A stretch of 64,000 nt of DNA, taken from assembly GCF_040096205.1 (NCBI RefSeq), contig NZ_JBBMFD010000009.1:39894-103893 (forward strand), written 5' to 3'. The notes beneath the pieces were generated by a model. That model saw only the letters and a list, made by a program, of their open reading frames with translations, was not told the DNA's origin and made no database searches. Made by a program: the position numbers and the translations under genes. Within the stretch, counting starts at the first letter, position 1, and each line of letters begins with the position of its first letter. Positions 34,581-44,100 of this stretch are shown piece after piece. The DNA is from Solibaculum_A intestinale (lineage in GTDB: Bacteria > Bacillota > Clostridia > Oscillospirales > Acutalibacteraceae).

Positions 34581-35354
34581 TTAGACCCGTTGCATGATCC
34601 GGTTTTTGCTGCGCCGGAACACCCAGTATCCCACCGCGGCCGTTCCAACCCCCCACAGCAGCATTTGCGCCAGTTCGAAGCCGGTGGGCAAAGCCCCTGA
34701 CATCACCGCTTTTCGCAGGCAGTGGATGTATACGTACAGCGGGTTTGCGTCTATGACCGCGCGGATGGGGCCTTGCAGCTGCTCCACCGGATAAAAGATG
34801 GCCGAGCAGTACATCCAAAGGGTCAGCACCACCGTGTAAAGATGCCGGACGTCTCCGAAAAACACGTAAGCCGTCGCCAGGATGTACGACAGCCCCAAAG
34901 CAAACAAAAACAAACAGGCGATAATCACCACTGAGAAGGCCATTGTCCATTTGGGTGTGACCTGGAAAACCGCCAGCATCACCACATAGGCCGCCAGGGA
35001 ATACCCCAGGTTAATCAGCGCCGTGTACGCCCTAGTCAAAACGAACAGCTCCATGGGGAACTTTACCTTCAGCAGCAGCGCCTTGTTGTCCACCAGCGTC
35101 GTCATTGCCGAGGTGGTAGCGCCGGTAAAGGCTTGCCAGAGGATGTAACCGGTCAGATAATAGATCGGGTAATTGTCGATGGAGCGGCGGAACAGCTGGG
35201 AGAAAATCAAGGAAAGGACCGCCATGGACAAAAGCGGGTTGAGCACGCTCCAAACGATCCCCAAATAAGACCTGGCGTATTTGCGTTTGAGTTCCCTGGC
35301 CGTCAGCTGCCGGATGACAAAAGCGTGCTGCTTTCTTTGCTGGGCGCGGGTCAC
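34581..35354 (-). CDS. ABC-2 polysaccharide export permease (Wzm/TagG type)
   Basis: A 257-residue membrane protein with six predicted helices and the ABC-2 pattern: an amphipathic LTARELKRKYARSYLG stretch before helix 1, then WSVLNPLLSMAVLSL. The later FYPVEQL and NPLYVYI motifs are typical of TagG/Wzm. It forms the channel for the ATPase encoded next. The GTG start overlaps the preceding stop (GTGA) and is served by AAAGGAGG 8 bases upstream. Export through this pair implies the polymer is finished inside the cell before export, not by a Wzx/Wzy route. Confidence 0.93.
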   Translation of the reverse strand: MTRAQQRKQHAFVIRQLTARELKRKYARSYLGIVWSVLNPLLSMAVLSLIFSQLFRRSIDNYPIYYLTGYILWQAFTGATTSAMTTLVDNKALLLKVKFPMELFVLTRAYTALINLGYSLAAYVVMLAVFQVTPKWTMAFSVVIIACLFLFALGLSYILATAYVFFGDVRHLYTVVLTLWMYCSAIFYPVEQLQGPIRAVIDANPLYVYIHCLRKAVMSGALPTGFELAQMLLWGVGTAAVGYWVFRRSKNRIMQRV

Positions 35355-36730
35355 AGGCGCTTCCTCCTTTCCATTTGGTACAATGCCTGCTTGCGCCAGT
35401 GCCGCAGGTACTGAAACCAGGCGTACTGCCGCAGGTGCCGGGCGGGATGCTCCGAATAGGCGGCTGCGCTTCCCTCAAACCAGGCGCTATCCGGTTGCGC
35501 GCCGTTCCTCTTTCCCGCCCGGGAGAGCAGCTTTGCGAGCAGGTGGCTGGACGCCAGCTCCTCTTCCGTCATAGGGGCGGCGAGAGGCCGCTCGTTTTGA
35601 TCGAGCACGTCGTCGGAAAACGGAAGGCTGCCGAACACCGCCGCTTCCTCCTTGGAAGGCGCCGCCATAAAGGCGCGCAGCAGACGCCGTACAGTCGCCC
35701 GGTCCTCCTGTACTACTGCAGGGGAAAGGAGCGCCCTGCCGGATGCTTTGGCAAGCTGGAGGGCGTACGCGGTGTAGACTTCTCCGGTTTTTTCTAAGAA
35801 CTTTTTATATTCTTCTTGAATGCATCCAAAACAAGGGACATATCGGCCGTTTTCCTCCCGGTAGGAAAGGGTCATGCCATGGGGAGCGGTGAACACCGCT
35901 TCAAATAAGCAGTTGTTAAAGTACACCTTTTCCCCAACCGGCCCGGTAGGGCCGAAACAATAGCTGTGATAGCAGTTTGGGTCGGTTCCCTTTGGCAGCT
36001 CGTACAGCCCGAAGTAGTACCCTTCCAGCGGCCGGCTGCATCCCAAATGGGCCAGCGCATCGCCGAGGGTTTTCTGCATGGATCCCACCCATCCGCTGTC
36101 CACAACAGCATAGGGTTCCCCGTCGAGCAGCCCTTCCTGCCGAAGATAACCAGTAAGAGCGGGAAAGGCCCTTTTTGAATGGGCCCGCATGTAGGAAAGA
36201 AAAAGCGCACAGCTGGAAAGCCGGCGGCGGACTTGCCCCAGCCTTGCATGGGGGACTTCCTCCCCTAAGGAGACAGACAGCGCATGCGCCACCTCGTCCT
36301 GTTCTTCCTGCGTCAGCCCCGCCCGCCGTAAAATAGTCCCCATGGTTACATGCAGCCCGCCGCGGCACACGTAGGAAAGGGCTGCCTGCTTGTCCAAATG
36401 ATAGGTGGGAAGACGCAGGGAATACCGCGAGCAGCACAAATACCGGCACTCGATGGGCAATGGAAGCGCCTTGCACAGGCGCAAGGCCATTTGATGCATC
36501 CAGTACCCGTCCCGCGCGAGAAAGTACAGCCGCTTTATCCCGTTGCGCACGGCATTTGTTAACAGCCATTGGACAAATCCTCCCAGCGCCGGGGCCAGTA
36601 CATGCTGGGCGACCTGTGCCGCAAGGTCGTCCGTTGCCGCTTTGGTTGATAGGACCGCCTCATAGAGCCGTGGGTTTTCCTTTAAATAGGCTTGGTACTG
36701 CGAAAGCTTTTCGCTGTTTGGCTGCGTCAT
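35351..36730 (-). CDS. COG5610 C-terminal-like protein without HAD domain
   Basis: This 459-residue protein matches the C-terminal half of the large COG5610-like product in this operon. RLYFLARDGYWMHQMALRL (about 66-84) parallels RLLFLSRDGAVLLKAYRM, and VVDSGWVGSMQKTL parallels AAIDVGWAGSGAV. It has no HAD domain. Two members in one operon suggest that the shared domain does a real step in polymer building, possibly as a transferase with the conserved RDG and D-W-G residues. That is inference. It overlaps the permease gene and has AAAGAGGGG before ATG 36730. Confidence 0.72.
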   Translation of the reverse strand: MTQPNSEKLSQYQAYLKENPRLYEAVLSTKAATDDLAAQVAQHVLAPALGGFVQWLLTNAVRNGIKRLYFLARDGYWMHQMALRLCKALPLPIECRYLCCSRYSLRLPTYHLDKQAALSYVCRGGLHVTMGTILRRAGLTQEEQDEVAHALSVSLGEEVPHARLGQVRRRLSSCALFLSYMRAHSKRAFPALTGYLRQEGLLDGEPYAVVDSGWVGSMQKTLGDALAHLGCSRPLEGYYFGLYELPKGTDPNCYHSYCFGPTGPVGEKVYFNNCLFEAVFTAPHGMTLSYREENGRYVPCFGCIQEEYKKFLEKTGEVYTAYALQLAKASGRALLSPAVVQEDRATVRRLLRAFMAAPSKEEAAVFGSLPFSDDVLDQNERPLAAPMTEEELASSHLLAKLLSRAGKRNGAQPDSAWFEGSAAAYSEHPARHLRQYAWFQYLRHWRKQALYQMERRKRL

Positions 36731-36756
36731 CCCCGTTTCCCCTCTTTCTGCTGTCC

Positions 36757-37581
36757 TTAGGTTTCCTTTTTTTCTTTCATCCGCCTGCGGATGCGCCGGT
36801 GGAGGGACGCCGGGATCGCTCCCACCGCCAAGGGCTTGAGCACGTAAGGAAACGTACCCGGGCTGAGCACCCCAAGCTCCCGGAACCCTCGGTAGCGCAC
36901 CTTCATCTCCCTTACGCGCCTGGAATAGGTGCGTTTACGAAAAGAGTCCCGTCCTTCCCAATACCATAGCAGCGGCTCCTGTAGGTTGAACCCGCGAAAG
37001 CCCCTTTGGTGCAGCCGCATGAACAGTTCGTAATCTTCGCACTGCAAAACATCCCTGGACGTCCGGTAACCGCCGCAGGCCATCAGCGTTTCTTTGCGAA
37101 ACAAAACAGAAGGATGGATGTACGGGGAGTTGAACAAAAAGTCCCGGGCCTCTGGGCACTCCGGTTTTGTTTCCATCCCCCATACGCCCTGCTCGTCTAT
37201 GAGCAGGGCGTTGGACCCCACCCATTGGTACCGATGGTTTTCCTGCAAAAACAGCACCTGTTTTTGCAGCCGGTCTGGTCTTGCAATGTCGTCGTCGTCC
37301 ATTCGGGCGATGAATTTGCCCTTTGCCAGCCGGATTCCCTCGTTGAGAGCGAAGGCAAGGCCGTGGTTTCGCTCCCCGCGCAACAGATGGATCCGCCGGT
37401 CCAACCCCGCTACCTCCCGGATCAGCGGCTGATGGGCTGGGTCGGATCCGTCGTCATATAAAATCAGTTCCCACCTGGAAAAGGTTTGGCCGATTAAAGA
37501 GGCCACTGCCCGGAGAAACCGGTCGCGGTCGCTGGGGTTAAACACCCCCATGATAATGCTGACTTTGATAAGCTGTCCCAT
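36757..37581 (-). CDS. Glycosyltransferase family 2
   Basis: A 274-residue GT2 enzyme: VSIIMGVFNP (6-15), LYDDGSDP (about 40-47) and the metal-binding ARMDDDDIARPDR (about 91-103). An ED motif follows in CEDYELFMRLH (about 181-191), which supplies the catalytic base. It has the normal fold for adding one sugar from a nucleotide donor. The last 40 residues are very basic and may bind membrane. It overlaps the GT4 gene by 44 bp. Confidence 0.9.
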   Translation of the reverse strand: MGQLIKVSIIMGVFNPSDRDRFLRAVASLIGQTFSRWELILYDDGSDPAHQPLIREVAGLDRRIHLLRGERNHGLAFALNEGIRLAKGKFIARMDDDDIARPDRLQKQVLFLQENHRYQWVGSNALLIDEQGVWGMETKPECPEARDFLFNSPYIHPSVLFRKETLMACGGYRTSRDVLQCEDYELFMRLHQRGFRGFNLQEPLLWYWEGRDSFRKRTYSRRVREMKVRYRGFRELGVLSPGTFPYVLKPLAVGAIPASLHRRIRRRMKEKKET

Positions 37582-38764
37582 AGGAACTTGGCTCGATCCT
37601 CCCGTCTACGTCCAGATAAATACGGCGCATCACCTGGTGTGCATGTTCCAGGCCGAACGCTTCCACCGAACGAAGGCACTGCTCTTTCATCTGCCTTCTC
37701 CGCTCTTCATCCAGGCTTTTGACCGCCCGGATCCCCCTCACAAATCCGTCCACATCGCCGCTGTGACAGACAAACCCGTTTTTTCCGTCCTGCATGTACT
37801 CGCGCGTTCCCCGGTTGTCCGCCGCAATAACGGGAATCCCCATGGCCAGTGCCTCCAACCCAGCCATGCCCAACCCTTCTCGTTTGGAAGGGAACACCGC
37901 CGCATCCGCGCAGCCGAGGACCTCCGCCACGTTTGGACAAAAGCCGTACAAGGTAACCGTATCCTGCATCTTTCGTTCTTCAATCCATCGCTCCATTTTT
38001 TTTCGCAGAAAGCCGTCTCCGCAAATCCCATACCGATAGGAAAACCCGTCCGCTTCTTCCTGCCGGAGTTTTTCCAACGCTTTTAGCACTACCACTTGAT
38101 TTTTGTTTTCGTTGAGTTCACCCACCGAGACCAGGAAAAAATCTTTTGTCTGCAACCCCAGCCTGGCACGCAGATCGTTCCGCATGGTTTCCGATAAGGG
38201 GCGGAACACCTCCGTGTCCAGCCCCACGCCTGGGATTTTGTAGAGCCGTCCTCCTTTTCGAAGGCGAAAGTGCCGGGCGGCCTGGTAGTCCTCCTCGTTG
38301 ATAACGATCAAAACGTCGGTGTCGCGGGCCAGCAGCCGCTCCACCTGGTAATAGGTCAGCCAGTTGAAAACCGGCGCGCCCTTATAAAAGTGAAAGCCGT
38401 GCGCCGTGTACATGACAACCGGCCGCTGCCCCTCGCAAAGCCTTCCCGCCAAGCGCCCCAGCACCCCACCGACCGGCGTGTGGCAGTGGATAGCCTGGAT
38501 GCGGAACCGATGAACCAGCCACAGCAGCTGGCGCAGCGCCCGTTTGTTCTGTGCAAACAAAAAGGGCGACCGGGCAATATCAATGTGATGTGCCCAAACC
38601 CCCATTTCCTGGAACCGGGCCTCATCCGAACGGTAGGCCGGCTCGTTTAGGTTGGCGGCGTAATGAACCACATACCCCATGCGTTGGAGCAAGTCTACAT
38701 TGTCGCGCTCGAACTTCCAGAGAAAATCGTGGGTGGTGGTTACAATTAAAATGTGCTTCTCCAT
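37538..38764 (-). CDS. Glycosyltransferase family 4, first gene of the polysaccharide operon
   Basis: A GT-B enzyme of about 408 residues, similar to GT4 enzymes acting early on undecaprenyl-linked sugars. The N-terminus is ILIVTTTHDFLWKFE, an AIHCHTPVGG motif lies near 95, and the C-terminal donor site contains PSKREGLGMAGLEALAMGIPVIA (E-x7-E). The frame is open to 38857, but ATG 38764 is preferred, with CCCTCC complement (GGAGGG) 11 bases upstream and the conserved N-terminus beginning there. It starts a run of eleven overlapping or near-touching minus-strand genes ending at 24967. No clear promoter was recognised on this strand. Confidence 0.88.
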   Translation of the reverse strand: MEKHILIVTTTHDFLWKFERDNVDLLQRMGYVVHYAANLNEPAYRSDEARFQEMGVWAHHIDIARSPFLFAQNKRALRQLLWLVHRFRIQAIHCHTPVGGVLGRLAGRLCEGQRPVVMYTAHGFHFYKGAPVFNWLTYYQVERLLARDTDVLIVINEEDYQAARHFRLRKGGRLYKIPGVGLDTEVFRPLSETMRNDLRARLGLQTKDFFLVSVGELNENKNQVVVLKALEKLRQEEADGFSYRYGICGDGFLRKKMERWIEERKMQDTVTLYGFCPNVAEVLGCADAAVFPSKREGLGMAGLEALAMGIPVIAADNRGTREYMQDGKNGFVCHSGDVDGFVRGIRAVKSLDEERRRQMKEQCLRSVEAFGLEHAHQVMRRIYLDVDGRIEPSSYGTAYQSQHYHGGV

Positions 38765-38900
38765 ACGCAGCGCAACCCTCCCGCACATTGACTGCCGCAT
38801 TGCTTTCTTTCCATCAGTGTCACCAGTTGCCTTAAATTTTATGCGGCCATCGTACATCCGATCCCAGCGATCCGTCTCATTTACAAGGGGTCGCTTTTCT

Positions 38901-38928
38901 TGACATGCCTGGAATCATAGGTATAATA
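38901..38928 (+). promoter_or_regulatory. Consensus promoter of the marR-MATE operon
   Basis: TTGACA (38901-38906) and TATAAT (38923-38928) are 16 bp apart, upstream of ATG 38991. Both boxes are perfect matches to the vegetative sigma consensus. Confidence 0.85.
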
Positions 38929-38957
38929 GTTTTTAAATAAACTGTTTTTTAAAAAAC
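38929..38957. promoter_or_regulatory. Putative MarR operator, two AT-rich palindromes
   Basis: Directly after the -10 box lie an imperfect palindrome (38929-38943) and a perfect 14-bp one, GTTTTTTAAAAAAC (38944-38957). This would let MarR block its own promoter. AT-rich palindromes of this kind are typical MarR sites. Confidence 0.65.
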
Positions 38958-38990
38958 TTTTTGTAAAAAGGTGAAAAAGGAGGCATAAGC

Positions 38991-39440
38991 ATGAGCCGGC
39001 CGGCCGACTTTCTGACAAACATCCGCCGCATGGTTAAGCTGCATGAGTGCATGCTCAAACGTGTCTGCCAGGACTACCAGCTTACCCTAGTGGAAGCGAC
39101 TGTCATCAGCTTCCTTTTTAATAACCCCGGGAAAGATACCGCCGCAGATATCGTAGAGCTGCGGATGCTGTCGAAGGGCAGCGTATCCCAAGCGGTGGAG
39201 GGATTGATTCAAAAATCTCTCCTTCGGCGCAGGCAGGATATGGAAGACCGCAGGAAAATCCACCTTTCTCTGACGCCGGACGCGGCGCCTGTTACCAAAG
39301 AAGTGGAGGCCATCCGCAGCCAGTTTAACCAGGAAGTGTTTTTTGGCTTGAGTCAGGAAGAAAAGGACTTGTTTGACAGGGTCAACCAAAAGATGATGGA
39401 AAACACAAAAAGAGCACTGATAAGGAGGGGAAAGGTATGA
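38991..39440 (+). CDS. MarR-family transcription regulator
   Basis: A 149-residue MarR protein: a dimerisation helix at each end and a winged helix in the middle (about 45-105), with the recognition helix in SKGSVSQAVEGL and the wing DRRKIHLSLT. It has a strong AAAAAGGAGG site. It overlaps the MATE gene by 4 bp (ATGA), so it probably represses its own operon until a toxic compound binds. The consensus promoter and operator-like palindromes upstream fit autoregulation. Confidence 0.92.
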   Translation: MSRPADFLTNIRRMVKLHECMLKRVCQDYQLTLVEATVISFLFNNPGKDTAADIVELRMLSKGSVSQAVEGLIQKSLLRRRQDMEDRRKIHLSLTPDAAPVTKEVEAIRSQFNQEVFFGLSQEEKDLFDRVNQKMMENTKRALIRRGKV

Positions 39441-40825
39441 ATGAAGATAAGGAGTTTTTAGGAAAGGAGCCGCTTGGCAGGCTATTGCTTAGATTGGCCC
39501 TGCCCACTGTAGCCGCCCAGGTTATCAACATGCTCTACAACATCGTCGACCGTATTTACATCGGCCATATTCCAGAGGTAGGGGAGGCGGCGCTGACGGG
39601 GGTGGGCGTGTGCATGCCCTTGATTATGATTGTCACGGCGTTTGCCGCATTTGTCGGCTATGGCGGCGCGCCCCGGGCATCCATTTTTATGGGGAAAGGG
39701 GATCACAAATCCGCCGAAAAAATCTTGGGCAACTGTTTTGTAGTGCAGCTCATTATTTCCGTTTTGCTGACGGCGGCCCTTCTGGTTTGGAACCGGGATT
39801 TTCTCATGGCCTTCGGCGCCAGTGAGAACACCATTGAATACGGTGTTTCCTATATGAACATATACGCTGTCGGCACAGTTTTTGTCCAACTGACTCTGGG
39901 AATGAACGCTTTTATTACGGCCCAGGGTTTTGCGAGGACCGGCATGCTTTCTGTGCTCATTGGCGCGGTTGCCAACATCATCCTCGATCCGGTTTTTATT
40001 TTTGGATTTGATATGGGTGTCGAGGGCGCGGCGCTAGCGACTATCCTTTCCCAAGCCATGTCCTGTGTCTGGGTGCTAGCCTTTTTGTTTGGGAAAAAGA
40101 CCCACCTGAAAATTCAAAAAGCAAATCTGGTACTAAAAGCCAGCATTGTGCTTCCGAGCCTAGCTCTCGGCCTTTCCTCCTTTGTGATGCAGGCCAGTGA
40201 AAGCGTGATTTCCGTCTGCTTCAACTCCTCCCTGCTGCGGTACGGCGGCGACACTGCCGTAGGAGCCATGACGATTCTGACCAGTGTCATGCAGTTTGCC
40301 ATGCTGCCTCTGCAAGGCCTTGGGCAAGGGGCGCAGCCCATTATCAGTTACAATTACGGGGCTGGGAAGGTAGACCGGGTCAAGGGTGCATTCCGGCTTT
40401 TGTTAAAGGCAAGCCTTTGCTATTCCACCCTGCTGTGGGCCTGCATTATGCTTTTTCCGCAGGTGTTCGCCGCTATGTTTACCTCGTCCCCGGATCTTCT
40501 GGACTTTACCAAAACCGCCTTGCGCACCTATATGGCCTGCATGCTTCTGATGGGTATCCAGATGGCCTGCCAAATGACATTTACGTCGCTAGGAAATGCA
40601 AAAGCGTCCATCATGGTGGCCGTCATGCGCAAATTTATTTTGCTTGTTCCGCTCATTTATATTATGCCCCAACTGTTCCCTTCTGATAAAACCATGGCGG
40701 TCTATATGGCCGAACCGGTAGCGGATTTCCTGGCGGTTACCTTTACTGTGATTCTTTTTTCCTTTCAATTTAAAAAGGTGCTCTCCCGAAATCCGGATCG
40801 AATGCCAAAAGGAAAGGACCAATAG
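39437..40825 (+). CDS. MATE-family efflux transporter
   Basis: This 462-residue protein has about twelve hydrophobic helices in two similar halves. The opening LGRLLLRLALPTVAAQVINMLYNIVDRIYIG is the usual MATE signature of clostridial NorM/MepA-like pumps. It exports cationic drugs by Na+ or H+ antiport. It is translationally coupled to the MarR gene and closed by a strong terminator. Length and topology are normal. The MepR-MepA pair of staphylococci has the same regulator-pump arrangement. Confidence 0.92.
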   Translation: MNEDKEFLGKEPLGRLLLRLALPTVAAQVINMLYNIVDRIYIGHIPEVGEAALTGVGVCMPLIMIVTAFAAFVGYGGAPRASIFMGKGDHKSAEKILGNCFVVQLIISVLLTAALLVWNRDFLMAFGASENTIEYGVSYMNIYAVGTVFVQLTLGMNAFITAQGFARTGMLSVLIGAVANIILDPVFIFGFDMGVEGAALATILSQAMSCVWVLAFLFGKKTHLKIQKANLVLKASIVLPSLALGLSSFVMQASESVISVCFNSSLLRYGGDTAVGAMTILTSVMQFAMLPLQGLGQGAQPIISYNYGAGKVDRVKGAFRLLLKASLCYSTLLWACIMLFPQVFAAMFTSSPDLLDFTKTALRTYMACMLLMGIQMACQMTFTSLGNAKASIMVAVMRKFILLVPLIYIMPQLFPSDKTMAVYMAEPVADFLAVTFTVILFSFQFKKVLSRNPDRMPKGKDQ

Positions 40826-40857
40826 CACGCGGCCGGGAAAAGGGATATTCCTCTCTC

Positions 40858-40914
40858 ACAGCATCGCCCCAGAAAACGTACAGATGCTTTTCTGGGGCGG
40901 TGCTGTATTGTTTT
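40858..40914 (+). terminator. Terminator after MATE gene
   Basis: A 19-bp stem with one wobble pair (40858-40876 with 40888-40906, 11-nt loop) is followed by ATTGTTTT. Confidence 0.9.
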
Positions 40915-41166
40915 GCAAGTGGAAACAGTCGCCCTTTTGACGGTCAAACGGGGGCTTTGCAGTAACCCTCCGGCTTGGAAGAAAGGATGGTAAAGAAGGG
41001 CACTATATAAATAGGTATAAAAAGCGGTAGTGAGATTTTACAAGAACAATAGCAAACCCTTACATGACCTTGATCAAAGAAATGCCTGTCCCCTGTTACA
41101 CTTGTTCCAGTGAACCTTACAGCAAATTGTAACGGTTCACAAATGAAAGGAGTGGAACAGATACCT
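40915..41166 (+). promoter_or_regulatory. Leader region of the giant phosphodiester glycosidase gene
   Basis: With the terminator this is a 340-bp gene-free stretch. It is AT-rich around 40,990-41,060. It holds an imperfect inverted repeat, GTGAACC(G)TTAC (41110-41120 with 41129-41140), ending 26 bases before the chosen start; this may be an operator or an mRNA hairpin. No consensus promoter was clear to me. Nothing else was recognised. Confidence 0.5.
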
Positions 41167-44100
41167 ATGCGAAAGACAAAGCAGAATCGTCTGCGGCGCG
41201 TTCTAACCGCCTTTATGGCGGTTGCTCTCCTCTCTACGGCACTGATGTCGTCAGCGGGAGCAATAGGCGTTGCCGCGGCGGAACCGTCCGGACAGGTCAC
41301 CAATATCCTCGCGGATGAAAACCTGATCAACGGCGTGCATTATTCCGAAGAGGACATTGTCAACTATCTCGGGCAGGAAGGTCACCGCCTGCGCGTCAAC
41401 CATCTGACGGTGACGCCGGGGACGGAAAATCTGCAGATCATCTCCGCCAAGGCACAGGATACCGTCAACGCAATGGAGACGGTAGGCGGCCAGGCCCAGC
41501 GTGAGATCCTTAAGGGGAACCACGTGGTAGCCGCCATCAATGCCGATTCCTATGACATGGACTGGGGAATCAACAGCGGCATCCAGGTGCAAAACGGGAA
41601 CATCCTGGTTAGCCAGCCCAATTCCAGCCACACTACCACTACGCCGGTGTTTTTTGTGGATGAATCCGGCAAAGCGAACATCGATCCTCTGCGCAGCGTG
41701 GCCGATATCCAGGTGGGCGAGGACTACAAAGCTGAGGTCCAGTACATCAACCGCAACCAGTACTGCACCGGCAACGATACCCGGGTGTTCACCTATTATC
41801 TCACCCGCGACCATGTGATGAGCTACGGTGCCGGCGGGGTATCCGACCAGCAGGCATACGCGCTGATCCGCTTAAACGATTTTGACGGCTACATTCACGC
41901 TGGTACCCAGTATACCGGCGAAGTGGTGCAGACCTATACCGAGTCCGGCTTTGCCATTCCTTCCGACTGCATTGTGTACGCCGGATACGGTACGAAAGCG
42001 CAGGAGGTTGCTGGACTTGCAGTGGGCGAGGCCGTCACCTACAGCTGCAACCTTTACACCGGCACTTATGCGGAGGCAGACGGCGTGTATACCGACCGCG
42101 GCACCCTGTGCAACGAGGTTTACACGGCGGTCAACGGTTTCCATCTGTTGGCCAAGGACGGCGTTGTCAATGAGGACATGGTCAACAACAGCGGCACCGA
42201 TAACAATTCCCGCACCGTCATCGGCATGACGGCGGACGGAACCATGCATGTGCTGTGCGTCGCAAAGCCGGGCACCAACTTCTCCGAGAGCGACGGCACC
42301 AGCTTTAAGGATATCACCAACTATATGATGAACCAGCTGGGCTGCGTAGACGTGCTGAATATGGACGGCGGCGGCTCCACTGAGATGCTGGCACGCCGTG
42401 CCGGCAGTGACGAGCTGGTTACCGTCAGCTATCCCAGCGACGGCAATTCCCGCTCGGTTTCCAACTCCCTTTTGTTTGTCAGCACCGCACCGAAGAGCTC
42501 CACTGTGGGCAACGTGGTGGTGGATGAGAACAACATCAAGCTGTATCCCGGCTCTTCCTACGATTTCTCTGTGCGCCTAGCGGACACCAGCGGCAGCAGC
42601 CTTTCCTCGGAAGGGAAGACAATTGTTTGGGGCGCGGAAAAGGGAACCATCGACCAAAACGGCCATTATACCGCACCGGCGTCCTGCACCACCGATACGG
42701 TGACCGCAACCGTGGACGGCGTAGTGGGGACGGCTACCATCCAGGTGGTGGATACCTTTGGCTCGGTGGGCTTGGACGCCACCGGGACGGTCACCCTGCA
42801 GCAGGGCGATACCCGCGCGTTTCGCCTTAAGGCGTATGACAGCGCCAACAAGGAAATTTACATTGATTCTTCCGCCGCCCAGTGGGCTTTGACCGGGGAT
42901 GCCATTGGTACGCTGGAAGACGGCGTGCTCACCGTCACCGCTTCGGAAGGGGAAGCGGACCTCACCGCAACCTTCCTAGGGCAGACCTACAGCGTCCATA
43001 TCATCATCGGCCTCAAGGAACAGATTATCGACGACTTTGAGGATTCCCCCATCGAAGGATACTACATGAGCAGTTATCTTTACGGCCGCCAGACCCAGTA
43101 CGGTGGCAAGAGCGACATGCTCGGGTTTGAAACCGCCGAGATGGAAGGCAGCCGCGTGAAAAACGGCGAGAACAGCTTCCGGGTCACCTACGATACCTCC
43201 ATGTGGGCCTGGGATGCCGCCAACCAGAAGCGCACCACCAATGGGACGGCAAACTTCATCCCTCTGTGGGACGACACCAGTGATTATGCGGGCACCGGCG
43301 TGTGGAACGAGGAGCTGCGCGCGCAAATGGAAGAACGCTACACCGCCAAAGCCATGCCGAAAAAGTTCGGGATGTGGATTTACAGCGGCGATGAAAACAA
43401 CGACGGTGTCAGTGACAACATCAATGTCATGCTCACCGCTGTGTTCAAATCCGCTTGCACCGGCCCGGGCACCGGCACCGACAAGAGCTTGAACCTGGTG
43501 GGCTCCATCGACTGGATCGGTTGGAAATACGTAGAGGCGGAGATCCCACAGGATTGGCCTATGACTCTGGTCTTCAACTATTTCTGGTTCTCCAACACCA
43601 ACCGCGCCCTGACTCCCGATCAGGACTATACCACCACCCTCTTGTTCGACGATTTGAAGTTTATCTACACCGATGAGGCCAACGACCTTTCCGGCCCGGT
43701 GTTCAACGAGACCACGCCCGAAGGCGGCGGCTACTATCAAGATTCCATGGAGTTCTCCACCTGGATTAGCGACAGCGGTTCCGGTGTGGATGCTTCCTCC
43801 ATCACCGTAACCGTCAACGGCATAGCGAAAACCGATTATACCTATGACGCTCAAACCGGAAAGCTCAGCTTTGGCCTAAGCGGGCTGGAAGATGGCCAAT
43901 CCTACCGAGTGATCGTCAAAGCCAAGGACAATCAGGGCAATGAATCCGTGCCCTATATCGACAATACCTACACTGTGGACCTGACCCCGGATACCGAGGG
44001 TCCCACCGTGCACGACGTGACCCCCATCGGCAGCGTAACAGTCCGCATCCCTCAGCCGCGGATCAGCTTCTGTATGGAGGACGCTAAGAGCGGCGTGGAT

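Noticed and set aside
34570..34950. N-terminal extension of the export ATPase
   Set aside because: The extra 127 codons overlap the permease gene, have biased Gly/Arg/Pro composition and no ribosome site, while ATG 34569 has AAAGGAGG.
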